A stretch of DNA of 8,823 nucleotides. Source: OMOG01 sp041485845 (GTDB lineage Bacteria > Acidobacteriota > Terriglobia > Bryobacterales > Bryobacteraceae). The number at the start of each line of letters is the position of its first letter. Position 1 is the stretch's first letter. This document shows positions 6,145-8,823 of the stretch, in pieces. The DNA is taken from contig JBGPKH010000367.1 of NCBI GenBank assembly GCA_041485845.1, positions 1-8,823 of the forward strand, in the 5' to 3' direction. The notes beneath the pieces are model-generated. The model did not search any database. It saw only the letters and a list, made by a program, of their open reading frames with translations, and was not told where the DNA came from. The translations under genes and the position numbers were made by a program.

Positions 6145-6414
6145 ATGGCACTGGCGATTGAAACCAAGCGGCAGATATTTTCCACCAATCAGCGCCACAA
6201 GACCGACACCGGGTCGCCAGAAGTACAAATTGCCCTGTTGAGCAAGCGCATTTCGCTTCTCACGGAGCACTTCGCGACGCACAAGAAAGACCACGGCTCC
6301 CGCAAAGGTTTGCTGACCCTGGTTGCCAAACGTCGCCGGCTTCTGACCTACCTGCGCGATACTGACCCGGAGCGCTACAAAGCTGTTCTGCAGCGTTTGG
6401 GAATTCGCCGCTAG
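6145..6414 (+). CDS. rpsO: 30S ribosomal protein S15
   Basis: Small ribosomal subunit protein of 89 residues, the standard family length. S15 binds the central domain of 16S rRNA early in 30S assembly and contributes to a bridge with the 50S subunit. Recognisable family segments are TDTGSPEVQIALLSKRI (20-36), HKKDHGSRKGL (46-56, including the conserved H, D-H and S-R), and the basic stretch VAKRRRLLTYLRDTDPERY (60-78). No residues appear missing. It lies upstream of pnp in the same orientation, the classical rpsO-pnp arrangement. S15 represses its own translation in several bacteria by binding its mRNA leader. The leader here is AT-rich, but I cannot draw a specific S15 site in it. Confidence 0.98.
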   Translation: MALAIETKRQIFSTNQRHKTDTGSPEVQIALLSKRISLLTEHFATHKKDHGSRKGLLTLVAKRRRLLTYLRDTDPERYKAVLQRLGIRR

Positions 6415-6422
6415 TCCATTCG

Positions 6423-6466
6423 TCGGAAGCAGCCTCGCAATCCAGAAGTACGGCGGGGGCTTCCGA
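6423..6466 (+). ncRNA. Long bulged stem-loop in the rpsO-pnp intergenic RNA
   Basis: TCGGAAGC (6423-6430) pairs exactly with GCTTCCGA (6459-6466). After a 2-nt bulge (AG, 6431-6432), CCTCGC (6433-6438) pairs with GCGGGG (6453-6458) with one G-U pair. The result is a 14-bp stem closing a 14-nt loop, beginning 8 nt after the rpsO stop. No U-tract follows, so simple intrinsic termination is unlikely. Its position matches the processing and attenuation structures known between rpsO and pnp in E. coli, where RNase III cleavage and PNPase autoregulate pnp. Equivalence here is inferred. Confidence 0.5.
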
Positions 6467-6552
6467 ACTCGCCAAATTGGTCCTGACGGTTCTGCGGCGC
6501 GTGGCCGGGAGACGCCAGTGGCTACTCATCCTGTCAACTTTGGTCTCGATCG

Positions 6553-6603
6553 GGCGGTCGTAAGATCCGCCATTTGGTGACTGGTCCGGAATCCCCCAGG
6601 GAT
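6553..6603 (+). other. Two small hairpins in the pnp leader
   Basis: The first pairs GGCGG (6553-6557) with CCGCC (6567-6571). Past one bulged T it continues with TC (6558-6559) and GA (6564-6565), closing a GTAA loop that fits the GNRA class. The second pairs ATCCC (6591-6595) with GGGAT (6599-6603) around a 3-nt loop, ending 16 nt before the pnp ribosome binding site. They may affect pnp mRNA stability or translation. Confidence 0.35.
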
Positions 6604-6632
6604 CGATCGGGCCGAAGTTGGAGACTTAAAGA

Positions 6633-8744
6633 ATGTTACATACAGTTGAAGTTGATCTGGGCGGCCGCAAAATCACCCTGGAAACCGGGAAGATGGCCAA
6701 ACAGGCGAACGGCGCCGTTGTCGTTCGATCGGGTGACGCGGCCGTTCTCGTCACCGCTTGCATGGCCAATGAGCCCAAACCGGGAGCCGGGTTTTTCCCG
6801 CTCACCGTCGACTATCGCGAGTACACTTACGCCGCCGGGAAGATCCCGGGCGGATTTATCAAACGCGAGGGACGTCTCTCCGAAAAGGAGGTTCTCACCA
6901 GCCGACTGATCGATCGTCCGATCCGGCCGCTGTTCCCCGAGGGCTTCCTCCACGAAACCCAAATCATCGCCATGGTCCTTTCGGCCGATCCCGAACAGGA
7001 CCCCAACTCCCTGGCGATTGCGGGCGCGGCAGCCGCGCTGGCCATTTCCGATATCCCGTTCCCCTACGTGCTGGGCGGTGTCCGCGTCGGCATACGAGAC
7101 GGGCAGTACCTGGCCAACCCCACCTACACCGAGGGCCGGGAATCCAAGCTCAACATCGTGGTCGCCGGCACCGAAGACGGAATCGTGATGGTGGAAGCCG
7201 GCGCGCGGCAGGTGTCCGAAGCAGACGTTTTGGGGGCCATCGAGTTCGGTCACGATTGCTGCAAGAAGATCGCTGCCGGCATTCGACAGTTGGTCGCGGC
7301 GGCGGGCAAGCCGAAGCGCGAGTTCGTAACCCCGGCGCTTGACCAGGCGATCTACGATCAGGTCTCCGCGCAGGTTCGTGAAGAGCTCACCGACGCGCTC
7401 AACACCGGGAAATACGAGAAACTCGAGAGCTACGCCCGCGTGGCCGCGCTGAAAAAGCGCGTGCTCGAAGCGCAGACCGAAGACGACAAGAAGGAAGCCG
7501 CCGCGAAGTGCTACGACGCCCTCAAGGAGCGCGTCTTCCGCGACGAGATGCTCAAGAACCACCGCCGTCCCGATGGCCGCGCGTTCGACCAGATTCGTGC
7601 CATCACCATCGAGACCGGAGTCCTGCCCCGTACCCACGGGTCCGCGCTCTTCACCCGCGGGGAAACCCAGGCCCTGGTGACCGTCACGCTCGGCACCAAA
7701 GAAGACGAACAACGCATCGAGTTGCTGGAACCGGGTGAGACCTCCAAGCGCTTCATGCTTCACTACAATTTCCCGCCGTTCAGCGTCGGCGAAACCGGCT
7801 TCATGCGCGGCCCCGGCCGGCGCGAAATCGGACATGGCGCGCTGGCCGAGCGATCGCTCGCCGCGCTGATCCCTACTGAGGAAGCCTTCCCGTACACCAT
7901 GCGCGTGGTCAGCGACATCCTCGAATCCAACGGGTCGAGTTCGCAAGCCACCGTCTGCGGCGCCTCGCTGGCGCTGATGGATGCGGGCGTGCCGCTGGCC
8001 TCCCATGTGGGCGGTATCGCGATGGGCATGGTGATGGAGGGCGGCGATTACGCCATTCTCACCGACATCGCCGGGGCTGAGGACCACTACGGCGACATGG
8101 ATTTCAAAGTAGCCGGCACGCGCGAAGGCATCACCGGTCTGCAGATGGACATCAAGGTCACCAACGTGACCACCGCCATCATGAAGGAAGCGCTGGAGCA
8201 GGCGCGCCGCGGGCGGCTCTTCATCCTCGACAAGATGAACGAGGCTATCGCGCAACACAAGGCCGCCATTTCGCAATATGCGCCGCGCATCTACACCCTG
8301 CACATTCCGACCGACAAGATCCGCGACGTCATCGGGCCCGGCGGCAAGGTGATCCGCAGCATCATCGAGCAGACCGGCGTCAAGATCGATGTCGAGGACG
8401 ATGGCACGATCCATGTGGCCTCGGCGGACGAAGCGTCGGCCAACAAAGCCATCCAGATCATCTCCGATCTCACCGCTACCGCCGAGATTGGTAAAACCTA
8501 TCTGGGCAAGGTGGTGCGACTGGTGGATTTCGGCGCCTTCGTCGAGATCTTCCCGGGCACCGATGGGCTGCTGCACATCAGCGAGATCGCTGAGAACCGC
8601 ATCCGCGACGTCCGCGACGAGTTGAAGGAAGGCGACCAGATCCTGGTGAAGGTCCTGGCGCTCGAAGGCAACAAGATCAAGCTGAGCCGCAGGGCGGTTC
8701 TCAAAGAGCAGCGCGAAAAGCTGAAGCAGGGGAGCAAGCACTAA
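6633..8744 (+). CDS. pnp: Polyribonucleotide nucleotidyltransferase (PNPase)
   Basis: 3'-to-5' phosphorolytic exoribonuclease of 703 residues, full family length, which degrades RNA to nucleoside diphosphates and often joins RNA-decay complexes. The order is first RNase PH domain (about 5-140), helical region (about 235-310), catalytic second RNase PH domain (about 310-535), KH domain (about 552-612, with GPGGKVIRSI at 568-577) and S1 domain (about 618-688, LVDFGAFVEIFPGTDGLLHISEI). Active-site features match E. coli PNPase: R396-R397 in GPGRREIGHG, H401, the S435-S437 run in ESNGSSS, and D484, D490 and K492 in GAEDHYGDMDFK. The start is set by GGAG at 6620-6623, 9 nt before the ATG, and by the family N-terminus. 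The first codons are AT-rich; codon 2 is TTA, a codon not used again in the gene. It follows rpsO by 218 nt, and a PNPase-responsive leader is plausible. Confidence 0.98.
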   Translation: MLHTVEVDLGGRKITLETGKMAKQANGAVVVRSGDAAVLVTACMANEPKPGAGFFPLTVDYREYTYAAGKIPGGFIKREGRLSEKEVLTSRLIDRPIRPLFPEGFLHETQIIAMVLSADPEQDPNSLAIAGAAAALAISDIPFPYVLGGVRVGIRDGQYLANPTYTEGRESKLNIVVAGTEDGIVMVEAGARQVSEADVLGAIEFGHDCCKKIAAGIRQLVAAAGKPKREFVTPALDQAIYDQVSAQVREELTDALNTGKYEKLESYARVAALKKRVLEAQTEDDKKEAAAKCYDALKERVFRDEMLKNHRRPDGRAFDQIRAITIETGVLPRTHGSALFTRGETQALVTVTLGTKEDEQRIELLEPGETSKRFMLHYNFPPFSVGETGFMRGPGRREIGHGALAERSLAALIPTEEAFPYTMRVVSDILESNGSSSQATVCGASLALMDAGVPLASHVGGIAMGMVMEGGDYAILTDIAGAEDHYGDMDFKVAGTREGITGLQMDIKVTNVTTAIMKEALEQARRGRLFILDKMNEAIAQHKAAISQYAPRIYTLHIPTDKIRDVIGPGGKVIRSIIEQTGVKIDVEDDGTIHVASADEASANKAIQIISDLTATAEIGKTYLGKVVRLVDFGAFVEIFPGTDGLLHISEIAENRIRDVRDELKEGDQILVKVLALEGNKIKLSRRAVLKEQREKLKQGSKH

Positions 8745-8799
8745 GGGTCAGCCAGCCCGGAAACCGAAAACGGCGCCGGAGAGTGCCTGCAACACGTTC

Positions 8800-8818
8800 G
8801 GCTAGCCCTCGGCTGGCC
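8800..8818 (+). terminator. Strong hairpin downstream of pnp
   Basis: GGCTAGCC (8800-8807) pairs with GGCTGGCC (8811-8818) over 8 bp, including one G-U pair, around a CTC loop. It begins 55 nt after the pnp stop. The window ends 5 nt beyond the stem, so the presence of a U-tract cannot be judged. The right arm can also pair with GGGTCAGCC (8745-8753), just after the stop codon, over 9 bp with one G-U. Confidence 0.45.
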
Positions 8819-8823
8819 CAACT

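Noticed and set aside
3587..6614. Shared 11-mer CGATCGGGCCG at 3587-3597 and 6604-6614
   Set aside because: It is a short GC-rich word built on the CGATCG palindrome, with no matching flanks. Chance is the simpler explanation.
6636..8741. Antisense open frame of 701 codons across the whole of pnp
   Set aside because: It lies codon-for-codon opposite pnp and stays open only because pnp lacks TTA, CTA and TCA codons. The protein is low-complexity and resembles no family, whereas pnp itself is certain.
1..8823. Mobile elements, CRISPR arrays, tRNA or rRNA genes
   Set aside because: I saw no transposase or integrase motifs, no terminal inverted repeats with target duplications, no regularly spaced long direct repeats, and no tRNA-like cloverleaf.

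Overview
The window looks like part of a GC-rich chromosome, most probably from an Acidobacteriota-type soil bacterium (Solibacter or Bryobacter relatives). That placement is inferred from gene style and arrangement: an rpsO-pnp pair, a Wza/Wzc-type export pair, a Fur gene joined to a multidomain PP2C phosphatase, and GC-rich codon choice. No rRNA or other strong marker is present. I see no mobile element, tRNA, CRISPR array or phage gene.

Layout. Bases 1-408 hold no gene, but contain a block of 8-base GC-rich repeat units and two clean hairpins. A two-gene + strand unit follows: a periplasmic/outer-membrane polysaccharide export protein (409-1350), then, 7 nt later, a Wzc-type chain-length regulator fused to a bacterial tyrosine kinase (1358-3586). 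Together they would control length and export of a capsule or exopolysaccharide. A hairpin (3604-3631) separates this unit from a convergent - strand unit.

The - strand unit is transcribed from about 5900 towards 3662. It encodes a Fur-family metalloregulator, then a 566-residue FHA-GAF-PP2C (RsbU/SpoIIE-type) phosphatase. The Fur stop and the phosphatase start abut as TGAATG, so the two are probably translationally coupled. A perfect TATAAT lies just upstream of fur.

Divergent from fur is the conserved pair rpsO (ribosomal protein S15, 6145-6414) and pnp (polynucleotide phosphorylase, 6633-8744). The 218-nt gap between them carries a long bulged stem-loop and two smaller hairpins, matching the known theme of RNA-level control of this locus. 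A strong hairpin follows pnp at the window edge.

All six protein genes belong to known families. I do not see a clearly new system. The most unusual points are the fur-phosphatase coupling, an AT-hook-like basic tail on Fur, the FHA/GAF sensor arrangement on the phosphatase, the period-8 repeat block, and the rpsO-pnp intergenic structures.
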